64,000 bases of DNA. Origin: Branchiostoma belcheri. Lineage: Eukaryota > Chordata > Leptocardii > Amphioxiformes > Branchiostomatidae. The position numbers were made by a program, and so were the translations under genes. The notes beneath the pieces are model-generated. The model worked only from the letters and a program-made list of their open reading frames with translations. It made no database searches and was not told the DNA's origin. Shown here piece after piece: positions 11,891-23,278 of the stretch (positions are counted from its first letter, which is position 1; each line of letters starts with the position of its first letter). The stretch lies in the NCBI RefSeq assembly GCF_001625305.1, contig NW_017804032.1, positions 852,017-916,016 of the forward strand, given 5' to 3'.

Positions 11891-14204
11891 AATTAACCCA
11901 GACACGTAGATAAAAAATCCCATGCATTCCTGAGTGAGAAGCCACGCCGTATTTCCCACCAGGGGAGCCGTCACACACGGAAGCAGAATGCCGGTCCTGC
12001 TGAAGTGATTTGACAGGCGTTATTGAACTCTGTTGCCTGATCTTATCCCTCAGCTCTCGGCTGGTTTGGCTATGAATATCATTTGCAATGATATTTCTCC
12101 GGTATTGTCTCCAGATGGCCTTCATGAATGATTCTATCGGTTCACATTTTATAGAATGTGTCTCTGAAACTCTGGCACCCTGCGGCGTATGGTATATATG
12201 ACAAAACGATACCCTTTCCACCTTCTTCTGTGCGAATGATTTCTTTCGACCAAATATTAAGAAATATAGCCTTTTTTCTGGTCCGGGAGGCGTTTTTAAT
12301 TTCCGGCAAGATGGATGTTTTTAAAAGGCCTACGTAGTGTTATATGCATCATAAGTTTTTATCAGCATTACACAAAGGACATATAGACAATATGACATAC
12401 ACTCAAGTTTATAAGTTTAAGGATTTAGACAACTTAACACGTAGATATTGTAACAATTTCAAACTTTCATAACAAAAAGACTCCACACTAGTTCCCTGCA
12501 ATTCGGACGCACTGTGAATGAGAAATAGATACTGCTTCCTTCCGTTTTCTCATATTTTACGACCGAAACGTACAAAGCTTTACAAATGCACGACAAGAGC
12601 CCTCGCTACAGCACGAGCATGCTGTTGTTTGATTGGAAAGGACTATCACACACCAGAGAGAGCTAAACACGGTTTTGCAGACGGATAAAGCATGTCCTTG
12701 TTAAGCTAATGTGGTAGAATAACAACGCAATCTCCCTCTCTATCGCTCCATCAAGACTCGTTAAAGAAGATAAAGCTGTCTACCTTTCTCCTCTTTGACT
12801 TCAACTTAAACCTTTGCGCTTCCGCCAGACTAACTACTGGTTGTTATGTTGCCCGTAACAGTTGTAGACGGTATTATCTGATAAAGGAATCTGTGGTTGG
12901 CACGACTTGCCTCCCAGAAATGGTAGTTTGATTACACTTGGCGTCTGCTATATGGCCTAGGCATGCATCTGGAGTGAAATCCTGTAGCTGAAATAAAAGA
13001 AATGGGGTGCTTTTTTTTCTCGTAACAAAGGATTTGAAACTAGCAGTGATCCTGAATTGGTTTAGCTACAAAATGTCAGTGATTGAAAAGCACTATAAAC
13101 ATAGGATTTAAAGCCCCAGTTCCATATCTATATGTACTATGAATTGCTCTTATTACTCGTAACAGATGACAAAAGCCTTTACATAAATTTTAACGACATG
13201 GTATGGATGTTGTATTCAAAACAATAAACTATATCTGTGCATGTGTTGTAAATATAGGCACGTTTGTCACACAAAGTGTCTAATAAGATTTGGGAAAAAA
13301 TGTTGTTTTGCTTAACATGCTAACTTAACCATTTACGCAATCAACTAACATGTTTTTTATTTTCTGTATCTGTTTTTCTAACTTGAACTTTTCAAATCTT
13401 TTTCTATATTATCATAAATGTTCATCTGTGTTGGTAATTACATGTTTGAAGTGAAAATTTTTCTTCCAACACAAGAGATTGATTTCTCCTAGAGCTTTCA
13501 ACCAGTCACTCTGGTCTTCTTCAATAGACTGACCCAGTAAGACTTGTCACGTGGTTTCTTTATTGTTTTTTTCTCTGATTTTTGACTCCTAAATTGTTTT
13601 CCTAAATCAAAGGAAAAAAATCAATATCAAAAGCTGATTAATATTGACCCTGACAGGTGGAAATATTACCGGAATATTATTCATGTCGTATGTTGGCAAT
13701 GTGAGCCAGTATCCAGCGGCCTGTATAATAATGGTGCGGTCGGGGTTACTATTGAGTGTACTTTGCAAGCAGCGCAGTCATTTCACGCCTATGCGCCCTG
13801 TGATTGGGCGATTTTACACACAACTACAGTGTAAAACGGTCTGGTGATCCCTCCCAAGCTAAGCGGAAACCGCTTACGAAAAATGATAATAATACAACGC
13901 TATAACATTGCTGGCTTTGGTTTATAATGGTCTTTATCCTGTTGGTACATCTATAAAGATTAAGGTAAGGGTACTCCTGTGACAGGTAATGGTTTTTAGA
14001 TCTTCCTATAAGGATTGGGGATTCTAAGAAGGTGTCCTCTTATTGTCAATGTATTTATGATTTGTATGTTATTTTCAGTTTTATGTGCCGTGTAGTGTTG
14101 TATAAATGTAGGGCCACAGGAAATACAGCAACTATGTATGCTAATTGTGAACCAAGATAAGCTCAAACTCAACTTATCTCTTTGAGAAGTTGTGAAATCC
14201 TTGC
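11891..14204. other. non-genic stretch
   Basis: AT-rich spacer with only short open frames. I see no exon, RNA gene or repeat with clear ends. Confidence 0.5.
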
Positions 14205-14300
14205 GCCATCCATAGGGGTTGTTGTTTCAGCACTGAGGACAGGACCCACGAGCTAACGTTACGCACCGTTTTAGTTGCTGCAGCAAAGTTTTATTTTGCT
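14205..14300 (+). repeat. dispersed repeat, inverted partner at 17935-18045
   Basis: The sequence GGGTTGTTGTTTCAGCACTG, then GACAGGACCC, GCTAACGTTACGCACCGTTT and TTGCTGCAGCAAAG, recurs in reverse complement at about 17935-18045. The two copies are 3.7 kb apart in opposite orientation. Confidence 0.7.
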
Positions 14301-14399
14301 TTGTTACGTAAAAACATGCTTATCATACATGGCAGATACTCTACTACACACTCAGGAACTTTCCATGACGTCTCTCGACCATTCACCAGGGGTGTCCAA

Positions 14400-14925
14400 C
14401 ACATAGCTAACTCCGTTTTCACGTCATTTTGCTACATTCACAAAAAAAGGAGCATAGCGTAAAGTTTGTTTAACTACAGAAGGGATGTCACCAATGTCCC
14501 ATCGGAGCATAAACTTTGTAGTGAGACCATGCAGGAACTTTTAGTGAGACCATGCAATATCTAAACGGACTATCTATTCTTCATATGACACACTCTACGC
14601 GACACAGATTTGCCACATTCACAAAAAGTGAAGTCTGTGTAATTACACAAGGGATGTCACCAATGTCCCAACGGGGCAGAAACTTTGCGTGAGAACTCTG
14701 TGGTGAGGCCATGCAGGAACTCTGTAGTGAGACCATACAGGAACTCTGTGGTAAGACCATGCAGAAACTCTGTGGTGATACCATGCAGAAATTTCTGAAA
14801 CTCTGTGCAGAAACTCTGCGGTGAAACTCTGTGCAGAAACTCTGTGGTGAGATCATGCAGAAACTCTGTGGTGAGACCATGCAGAAACTCTGTGGTGAGA
14901 CTATGCAATACTGTAGTTAAATGTC
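14400..14925. repeat. 24-bp minisatellite in a larger duplicated unit
   Basis: From about 14690 to 14905, units of 24 bp (GAAACTCTGTGGTGAGACCA plus TGCA) repeat about nine times with indels. The flank GGGATGTCACCAATGTCCCA occurs at both 14482 and 14652, and ACACTCTAC(A/G)CGACACA at both ends. The array therefore lies in an older, larger duplication. The reverse strand reads as an eight-residue repeat (LTTEFLHG) but shows no gene structure. Confidence 0.88.
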
Positions 14926-17900
14926 GACCTACATCTGATACACTCTACACGACACAAATGTAGAGTAGCAGCCATTAGCCCACAAGGTCACCATATCCAG
15001 ATCACTCCGGTTAGGCCTCCACGCTAACCTTTCACCTAATCCGCGGGAAATCTCCGGGTTCAGAGAGGCGTACCTCAGGGGACCGTTTCTGTCAATGTTG
15101 ATCCACAGAAGCCAGGAGTACTTGGTTAGGGGTGAAGGTGGATGAAACGCACATTACAGAGTCTATCTGGTGGCGACTTGCTTCATTAGTTCCCGGTAAT
15201 GGGGTTGTGATTGCGCGGGGTTGGGGGCCTGTCGGTGTGAGATACTCCTTTGACTGCATTTAAAGTGCAACAACACAACACACGATAGGGCACCAGACAA
15301 CAAAGTGGCTGACCATGGTGTGTGGCACCACGCATTATAAAACATTATATTATATTGCATAACCGAAAAGCAATAAATACAATCTTAAAATGATTATCAC
15401 CTAAAAGCCAATGGCAAAAAGGCTCAACTGGAAAGGGTGGCGAATCTTTTTTACCTCCATCAAAAATGGAGGTATTATTTTTGGTCTGTGTGTGTGTTTC
15501 AGCAGGTTGTAATAGATATGGTTGGCTTTAGATTGTCGCAGAGGAGAAAGTCATCGATCATTTCTACATCTAGTTAGTTACTTTCACAGGTGTTAGTTGC
15601 TAATATTATCTTCTATTCCAGCTTCTGCGATACAGAAGGAGTTTGCATCAGCCCCCTGTCCAAAAGAAATTCTCAAACTCCTAAACAGTAGTGACTTGAA
15701 GACTCCATGGTGAATGAGAAACGGATCCAAAAAAAAATAACATTTAGACAAAGCCTCAAAGTTTGAGATCTTATGGAGGTCTGAGATCGCCGAATTCTTG
15801 TTGATGTTGCAATGTACCTCAAGTGCGCTTGAGAGTTTTTTTTTCAACCTTTATTTTCAACGTTTATTTATGACAAGGCTATGCGCTTGTGACCCCTGGA
15901 GTAAGAAGATGAGGTAGAACGTCAGAAAGTGTGAGAAACATTTGGCGGTTATTCTCCAAACGATACTTTCTATGCAGAGGTCGAAAGGTTCCCTTCTTCT
16001 GAATGGCGCCCAATTTCTAACAGCCGGCTCATTCAGGTCACCATTTGCGAACAGAGGTTGACTGACGGAGTCAGGCGTCAGAAAACGGGTGCTGATCAGA
16101 ATATGTTAACGGTAACATCCTTCAACCTCTACGTGGAGAGTACACCAGACGCTTTTGTTGGCTGGGAAAGGTGTGAGCTCCTTCAGTGTGCCAATAGTTT
16201 GTTGATGAACTAACAAAGGTCAGCTAAAAATAGATAAAGTTATCGAGAACAAGACGAAATCGTAACTAACTCATCAACAATCAAATGAAATAAGGTAACA
16301 TAGAAGTAATTATAATCGTTCAGATATCAAATCATAATGGTAGGTTCTCCTCCAGTTCACATCACCACACCGTCCAAATTCCAGTTCCGAAGTCCTTATA
16401 AATTAACTACAGTTTCTTTCCTCGGACTGCAAAATCAAGGAGCTCCCTCCCAAACACATGCTTTCCTTTCGAATATACAATCCTCAATACAAGCTTTTAA
16501 AATAAACATCCACTGCCATCTTTTGGCATAATCATGCATCTTTAGCTTTACCTAGCTCTATACCTAGAAATGGTCATCTAGCCTGGTTGCATTAAGCTAC
16601 ACCGTTAAAAAATGTTTGGGCCAACTGTACAATTTGCCAGCTCACAAACTATTGGTCTACGCTACGGCTTCCAGTCACTCACAGTGCAATCACTCTCTCT
16701 CTTTTCTAATCAGCATGTACACTGTATACCAACAATTAACAGTTCTATGCATAGTTATTGCATCTTGGAGTATTGATAAATGCTAATACACCAAACGGTT
16801 TAATCCCACAATGGTGAGATAAAGAAAATTGAGAATCTCGGAAAATTACTCGATATAATTACAGTTTGTCCACACTAATCCTTCCAAATGCTCGCTGGCT
16901 TAAGAAAAGGGTACAGGGAAATAAGAAATGAATTTGTCTTTTAATCAGCTTATAAGGCCTTTAATCTATCAACGTTTTGTGGGGATTGAATGCTAATTTC
17001 TGAAGGCATAGAATTGCAAAATGAAAAGAAACGACTTACGAGACTTACACCCATGCTAGGCTGACAGCTACACTAAATCGAAATTCTTTGCAACGACTGC
17101 TTTGAAATTCCATTAACCTTGGTGAAATAAGGAACCGAGATATACTGACGGTTATCCACTGTATTTTATTCACGTCATTTACTGGTAACCTTTTTATCTA
17201 TGCGGAAAACAACGGCACTCCATCTGTCCTTTTGAATAACTGCCCGTAACGAATGGGAGCTTGGGTGGAGTTGAAAAATACCAAGGTCGCTGAGTCAGTG
17301 AGTAGACACTTCTTGAGTCAGAATTAAAGGTGCCCGATGTAATTTCAGGGTGGAAAAACAAGATATGAATAAAGAATCTGTATGAGGAAATCTGTCTAAT
17401 ATTGGTGGTTACTGGCGTTTCTTAGCAAATTTTGGTACCACCTATAAGTATAGCTAGAACCAGTCTACTATACGAAACAACCTTTTTTTTTCTCAGCAAT
17501 ATCGCATTTATGCGCTTAGAAGATACAGCGATTGTTCGAAATAATTAAAGATGTTGGGCTAGTATATAAATATTAAGGGAGCAACCTACTTTATTTTAGA
17601 TTCTGTCATCAACGAAAGTAAAAACACCACAAGAACACATAATTTTACCCCCTTGCGTTATGCAACCTGGGAATATTACCACCTGGCGCTATGTATCCTG
17701 GGAATGGGAAAAATGGTGAATGCCTTTGGGCCGACGTATGAAAAAAAGTAGTCGTAATGTCTTTATATATAATAAGTGGCGTGTGCTAATAGCTTTCCAT
17801 CCAAGATGTGGTTGTGACGAAATTCAAGACACGATTCTGAACCGCCAGACCTTTTAATTGTAAAAGAAAAGAAAAGAAAAGAAAGGCGGACGAGAAAGGG

Positions 17901-18845
17901 GTTGTTGTATCTGCCATGTATGATATGAAAGGTTTTATGTAACGAAGCGAACTAAAACTTCGCTGCAGCAACAAAACGGCGAGTAGCGTTAGCGTGCGGG
18001 TCCTGTCCTTAGTGCTGAAACAACAACCCTTATGGAGATACAGTCCAGCAGAGAATTTCATCCTTACAAGGACCGAAATGTGAGGGTGTATCATTTACTA
18101 TACACAATGCGTTTTCGCTTGAGGCTTTTTTTTATAGATTCATACGTATTGATATCTCTGATTTATTGCTAGGTCAATAATCGCCAGGTATTAGAAAGGA
18201 TAGCACCACAAGCTGTTCTCAGTGTGTCGCGGAAAATAGTTAAAAAAATGTTTATATCAGATGCCCAAACCATAAAAATACAGAGAAATAAGTGACACTG
18301 ACAGTATAATAAGTGGAATTATTTTTCCTGTGGGGTGCCAATTCACTGCATGCCAGTTATGTACGACCTAGCTCATTACAGTTGACACAAATGTCGATTT
18401 TTTTTTATTCGTAATTTTAGCTTTCATTTGGGCTCCAGAAGAGTCTAGGGAGGAATTCATACATGTATCTATCACGTTTCAAGACGTAACGATGTCTTAC
18501 CCGTGACATTGAGTGCTGACTTGAAGGAAGGGCAATTTGGCGCTAACGTAGGAGGGGGATGAAAAATGTCTTGAAAGATTCCAGATAAGATATTCGTCCC
18601 GAACAAGGTGGCAGATATATCGGGCCGGCGTTATGGCTCTCTCGCGCCGCCCATACGTCACGTCCCCATCAAAACGTATCGACTTTCCGGCGGAACGAAT
18701 GATCGCGCTGGGATGGAGTCGTGGGCTGTAATGACAGGAAGGGGGAGGGGGGCGGTTTGAGGTGTGGAGATGTGTAGTGTGCAAAACAAGCCCCATTTCA
18801 GAGGTCACCTTGGCGCGTGTGTCTGGGATGTGATTTTCTGTCTGA
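14926..18845. other. non-genic stretch with scattered repeats
   Basis: No gene found. It contains a small hairpin (ACCTCCATCAAAAATGGAGG at about 15455), a LINE 3' tail (16340-16515), the inverted partner of the 14.2-kb repeat (17935-18045), and a relative of the 2.4-kb repeat (17405-17490). A GC-rich patch at 18540-18900 just upstream of the Ly6 exons could be regulatory. Confidence 0.5.
16340..16515 (+). mobile_element. LINE reverse-transcriptase C-terminal remnant
   Basis: The sequence GTTCTCCTCCAGTTCACATC then CTACAGTTTCTTTCCTCGGA matches the pattern at 53388-53500. In one frame it reads YSFFPRT then SSLPN, the motif common at the C-terminus of non-LTR retrotransposon polyproteins (family consensus YxxSFFPRTxxxWNSLP). 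The frame is broken, so it is a dead 5'-truncated copy. Confidence 0.55.
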
Positions 18846-19130
18846 AGCTTGCGGCTGCCGTCGCTAGCTGAATACGCCTTCATATGTAGCACAAACGTGA
18901 CTGTCTGAATTACATGTCTCCGTGGGGATTTTTTTACTACCTGGGTGCTGTTCTCCCTAGTTTAAACCTTGGCATACACAAGAAATTGTCACTCAAGCAA
19001 CTAGCGACTGCCGGCACTGAATACGCCTTCATATGCAGCACAACGTGGCTGTCTGAATTATATGTCTCCGCGGGCAATTTTTTACTACCTGGGCGCAGTC
19101 GTCGCTAAATTGTTACTCAAGCAACTGAAT
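18846..19130 (+). repeat. tandem duplication of about 155 bp upstream of Ly6 exons
   Basis: Copy one, from about 18846, has AATACGCCTTCATATGTAGC, then ATGTCTCCGTGGGGATTTTT, TACTACCTGGG and CACTCAAGCAACT. It is repeated from about 19003 with about 85% identity by eye. Each copy contains an ATG followed by a short hydrophobic frame (MSPWGFFYYLGAV in copy one), but no donor in the right phase was found to join it to the Ly6 exon. Confidence 0.75.
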
Positions 19131-19461
19131 AGGTTTGAAACCTGTCGGAAGTTTCAAGTAGCATCCACAACTTTTCGTCAATGACTGCAGTCTGCGGTGG
19201 CTGCTACTTGAGTTATTAAACTTATCCTAGTTACTTGAGAAACAATTTCTCTAACCTTCATCAACAACCTTTGGTATAGTGGGAAGGACAGGAGCAGATG
19301 CTACATGCCCAGATGCTGTTAATGTTAGGGTGGTTTCCCGTTTACAAATTCTGCGTTTCAAGTCAATACGATGATTTGAAGTGACATGAATCGAAGCTGA
19401 AAAGTTCTGACTGTCTCATGATCAAGCGAATATCCTAAAATTTATGTCTCCTGTTCTGCAG

Positions 19462-20246
19462 GTGCGTACGGGCTGCAGTGTTTCGCCTGTCTGCAGCAGA
19501 TCAGCCACGACGCCTGCAACAGGATGTCTCCCCAGAACTGCACAGGGAAGGACGAGAACGCCTGCTACACGCAGGTAGAGAGGTACCTGCACACGGGCAA
19601 GAAAATCTCCAAGGTATGGAGAAAGTGGCATGGGTATATCATCACGAGTGACATTGTTGTAAGGCCATGTTGATTTGATGATATAGATGACATCCTCTGG
19701 GAACCCTCAATGCAAAACTGATGTGAGCGTACGAATAAAAAAAAAGTTTGGCAAAAAAAGTTGTCTTTATCATGAAATCGACGTGGTCATGAAGGTTGGA
19801 CAAATGGCGAGTAATAGACTCTTCCTTTTCATTTCATGACATTTCTCTCGTTTCTAGTGATCTAGAATTGATTTTGGCATTCTATGACTTAAGTATCGTT
19901 TTCCTTTTTTTCAATTTACGGCATATATTTTGTGGCTGCTTTGTACATTTCCAAAACGATGATCGGATAGATTACAGGTTTTTTTTCTATTAAAGTAAAC
20001 GATGTCTCAAACTTGATGTATTACGTATGTTTTCTCTAGGGTTGTTCCAACACCATCCGTTGCCGAAAAGGCGAGTCCCTCAACCACGACTGCGAACGGC
20101 CGCCCCGGAAGTGCACTTACTGCTGCGAGGGGAACCTCTGCAATAGGTCCAACGGCCAGCAGAGGGCGCTGTCGCACAGTGTGCTGTTCACCACATGTCT
20201 GGCTTTGACGGTGCTCCTCGTCACTAGCTGCGGACTGGATGTCTGA
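19462..20246 (+). CDS. Ly6/uPAR-type three-finger GPI-anchored protein (last two coding exons)
   Basis: Coding exons are 19462-19613 (entered in phase 1 after TTCTGCAG) and 20040-20246 (after TTCTCTAG, ending TGA). The first has LQCFACLQQ, the CxxC start of a Ly6/uPAR domain, with further Cys in SHDAC, QNC and ENAC. The second has GCSN, IRCRKG, NHDC, RKC and the hallmark CC...LCN ending (CCEGNLCN). After the Asn comes a short spacer and a hydrophobic tail (SVLFTTCLALTVLLVTSC), as expected for a GPI-attachment signal. The protein should be a small disulphide-rich cell-surface protein; the ligand cannot be told. The signal-peptide exon lies upstream and was not identified, so the model is 5'-incomplete. 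Lynx, sleepless-like or other Ly6 subfamily membership is open. Confidence 0.88.
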
Positions 20247-20395
20247 CAGTGGGGCATATTAAAAATCTTGAAAACTATCCGTTATATTAATGTGTTGGTG
20301 AAGTTGTGGCCACAGTTTCTAGTTGATATTCAAGAATCGAACGACGTGCTGCAGCTGCGATATTAAAAGGTGCATACTTGTTTTGAGCGTAATAT

Positions 20396-20401
20396 AATAA
20401 A
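20396..20401 (+). terminator. candidate polyadenylation signal, Ly6 gene
   Basis: AATAAA lies 150 bp after the Ly6 stop codon. A second candidate at 21561-21566 is followed by a T/GT-rich stretch and could end a longer 3' UTR. Confidence 0.45.
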
Positions 20402-23278
20402 TTCCCACATGATGTACAACTATGGGGGACTCGCTTCAGAGTATTTGATCCGGTCCCTATGAAATATTGCGTGGGTATACGCTCATCATTGCCAGAGGAA
20501 AATCTACATACTCTAGTTTCAAATTTAGGGACATTGCAGCCTTGTGCTTTCAGTCCCGTCACTCAGCTGCAGTATCAGTATCAGGACTTGTAATAAGTGG
20601 CTGTCTACAGTTCGACATATTCTCGCAAGGTGACGCACTTGAGTAACGATCAGTGTCGCCTGTTAACGTTGTCTGTATGTATCTAAACATTGTAACTCCG
20701 TCCTCAGAACTCTACCAGTGTAGTTAAAGAAGTATTGAAGTGGATGAATGTAACATATACTGACTCAGAAAACATGATATGCCAGGTGCCGGTTGTGAAT
20801 CAAATGTGCTATGAAATTCTAATGTAAGTTACTAAGGTCTTTAGATTTCAACTTGACTGCATACACAATTTTTGCTGTGACGCTGCAGTTGATGTATATT
20901 TGGTCTTGGGATGTGAATGACGTGCCAAATGTGTGAATAATTGATATAGTTTTGTAGAAGCTATGTATAATGATATGATGTATATTGAACTTTCTATGAC
21001 TGTCTTGTTGAACAAGCTTAGATGTGGTGCGTTATGAAAGAAAGCATAAGAACAGATACATTGTAGGCCTATAATAATTCTTTCAGAATTCGTTTTGAAT
21101 TCTCAAAAACTTTGACTATAAAAGGCAACATTTGCAAATAACATGTATAATGTTTACGTAGACTAGCCTAAAAATACTAGTGTATGGTGACCAGCCCCTC
21201 CAGCTGTCCTGCTACATAATGTAACCCAACACCAAACCCTAAGACCAGCAACTGTTACCATGGTGACAGACGTCTGGTCCAAGTCATTGACCTTGTGTGT
21301 TTGGAAAAGAAGAAACAAAGAAAAAACTATGTTTTCCTTCCACCTATTCGTGACTTTGGAAGCGAAACGTCAAACGTTCCAAGTAAAAAACAAGATACCC
21401 TCTGTGATGAAGTGTGTTGTATGGAATCACACCTATTCACAGCTCTTTAACTATTAGCTGTTGTTCCTGAATAGTTAAAAATGAACTACATGACGTTTTA
21501 TGTCTAATATCAGCCTTTTGATATAATGTTATGTACCACAGTGTATGTACTTGCTGATGTAATAAAGTTTGAGTGTTATTCTTGCTGTTGTTGTCTCCTT
21601 ACTCATTTAAAATCAATTAAGCAAAAATATCAATTAAACCTGTGGATCTTGAAATCTCACGTGTCACTGACAAATGGTAGTGGGCTGTTTCCAAAATCAT
21701 ATCCAGTTGCTTGATTTTTGGATTTGTAACTGATCTTATCACCTGGATGTCAAACCTTTATTGATGTATCAAATTATAATGTTTATGGAATAAGCAAGGC
21801 CCATCATCAAGACTTGGTGCTTTTACATTTTTATTTTCATAATGTACAGGCGACAAAAATAGACTCTCTGTTTCCATTTGAACAAAAATATAAATTCTCT
21901 GAACATGAATAAACTTGCCCGAACTATGTACATGTATAGTCTGTGTGGTGTAGTTGTACATACATGTAGTGATGAACAGACTAACAACTTCAAACTTGTC
22001 TTATTACTGCACTGTACATTATAACAGTTTAGACACAACAGAGGGTGCTTTGTTGAAGGGAAGGCAAGTATCTTGCATTTAGCAAAATGCACAGAATTCG
22101 AAGGATAGTACTTTTGCACTTCAATAGCTGCCAATTTGGAAAAAAAATTCAGGGAAAAAAAGGAGAAATCTGGACATCACGTCGAAGATTTTGGAAGATT
22201 CTGTGCACTTCTGTATCAAGTAAACACATGCCCAGCTTTGCCAGCTCTTTCATTCCTACTGGCTTCCACATCCTGCTTTTTTTATGCATGATACATTTTG
22301 GTGAGCTCTGTGCCGAATATGGTACAGTATTGTGGAAACACCACCTAGCAGCTCACAGAGGCACTGCATAAACAGACAGCCCCAGATCAAATATGGCCGA
22401 CATAGCCTTTCACATGCAAATAGAACTAGTTTGTAGACACAACAATTTGTACTAGTTTTCAACACAAAAAGAGCACATGCAGAAGTCAGTATGAGCAATG
22501 AAAAAGGACTGGGTAGACTGGGAACATGTTTAGCTAGCTATTATTCTGCAAGAGTTGCCCTCCCTTCAATCTATAACTAAACACAATGGGAGGGTCTGTG
22601 TGCTGATGGTAGATGTAGCTGCAACAAGCGTTTCACTGAAGAGTCCACCATCGTACACACATTCCCTCACAACAATTATATCAGCTCAACTTGCTTTCAT
22701 GTCCACAGCGTTTTTCCTTTCCAAAAACATACCCTGCATATCAAAAATTGCACCTGATATGTACCTTTTATGTTGTATACTATCAGATATCATTCTTGCA
22801 CAATATGATGATCCAAACTCAACCTGATATGTTGAGAACTCAATTTTGGTTCAAGACAGAGGAAAGAAGACAAGTTGTTTTGGTAAGGACACTGAAAACT
22901 GTTCTGAGCTGTCGTGAACACAACATTGCCACAAACACCAAAACTGGACAGTCCATTTTTTACATGTTCCTTTACGTCCCTTGGTCCACTGTAAAAATGG
23001 ATTAGTCCAGTCCTTTTGAGCTATTCCACTTTCAAGTTAAAATCAGATCAGTTATGTATGGGAATGAAGGATGCCTGAGAAATGCTGTTAAAAACTTAGG
23101 TTGTAATATATAGTATGGGGGTGAATCATACAACCATTAACGAAAAAAAAAGACAAAATTTGAAACATAATAAGAATGCAGGTTATGTGAAAGGCAGGGA
23201 GTTTGAAAAACTGTTCTGATCTTGTCACAAAGACTTCTTGAAAGTGAAACAGCCCCTACACACTTATAATAGTTGGTG
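20402..23278. other. intergenic spacer between Ly6 and INTS6
   Basis: The Ly6 (+) and INTS6 (-) genes converge here. The stretch contains 3' UTR sequence of uncertain extent, a partial copy of the X-box-bearing repeat at about 21185-21345 (palindrome GTTACCATGGTGAC at 21254-21267), and AT-rich sequence. No other gene is recognised. Confidence 0.55.
21185..21345 (+). repeat. dispersed element with X-box-like palindrome, copy 2 (right part)
   Basis: The shared right half is ATGTAACCCAACACC, the palindrome GTTACCATGGTGAC with CAGACGTC, then a GTTTGGAAAAGAAGAAAC-like stretch and TATGTTTTCCTTC. The left half present in copies 1 and 3 is missing or diverged. Confidence 0.65.

Noticed and set aside
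18497..18892. 131-codon minus-strand frame upstream of the Ly6 exons
   Set aside because: No recognisable domain, composition like GC-rich non-coding DNA, and it lies antisense to the likely Ly6 upstream region.
18914..19108. Hydrophobic ATG frame as Ly6 signal-peptide exon
   Set aside because: No splice donor in phase 1 follows it, and it is part of a tandem duplication; joining it would be guesswork.
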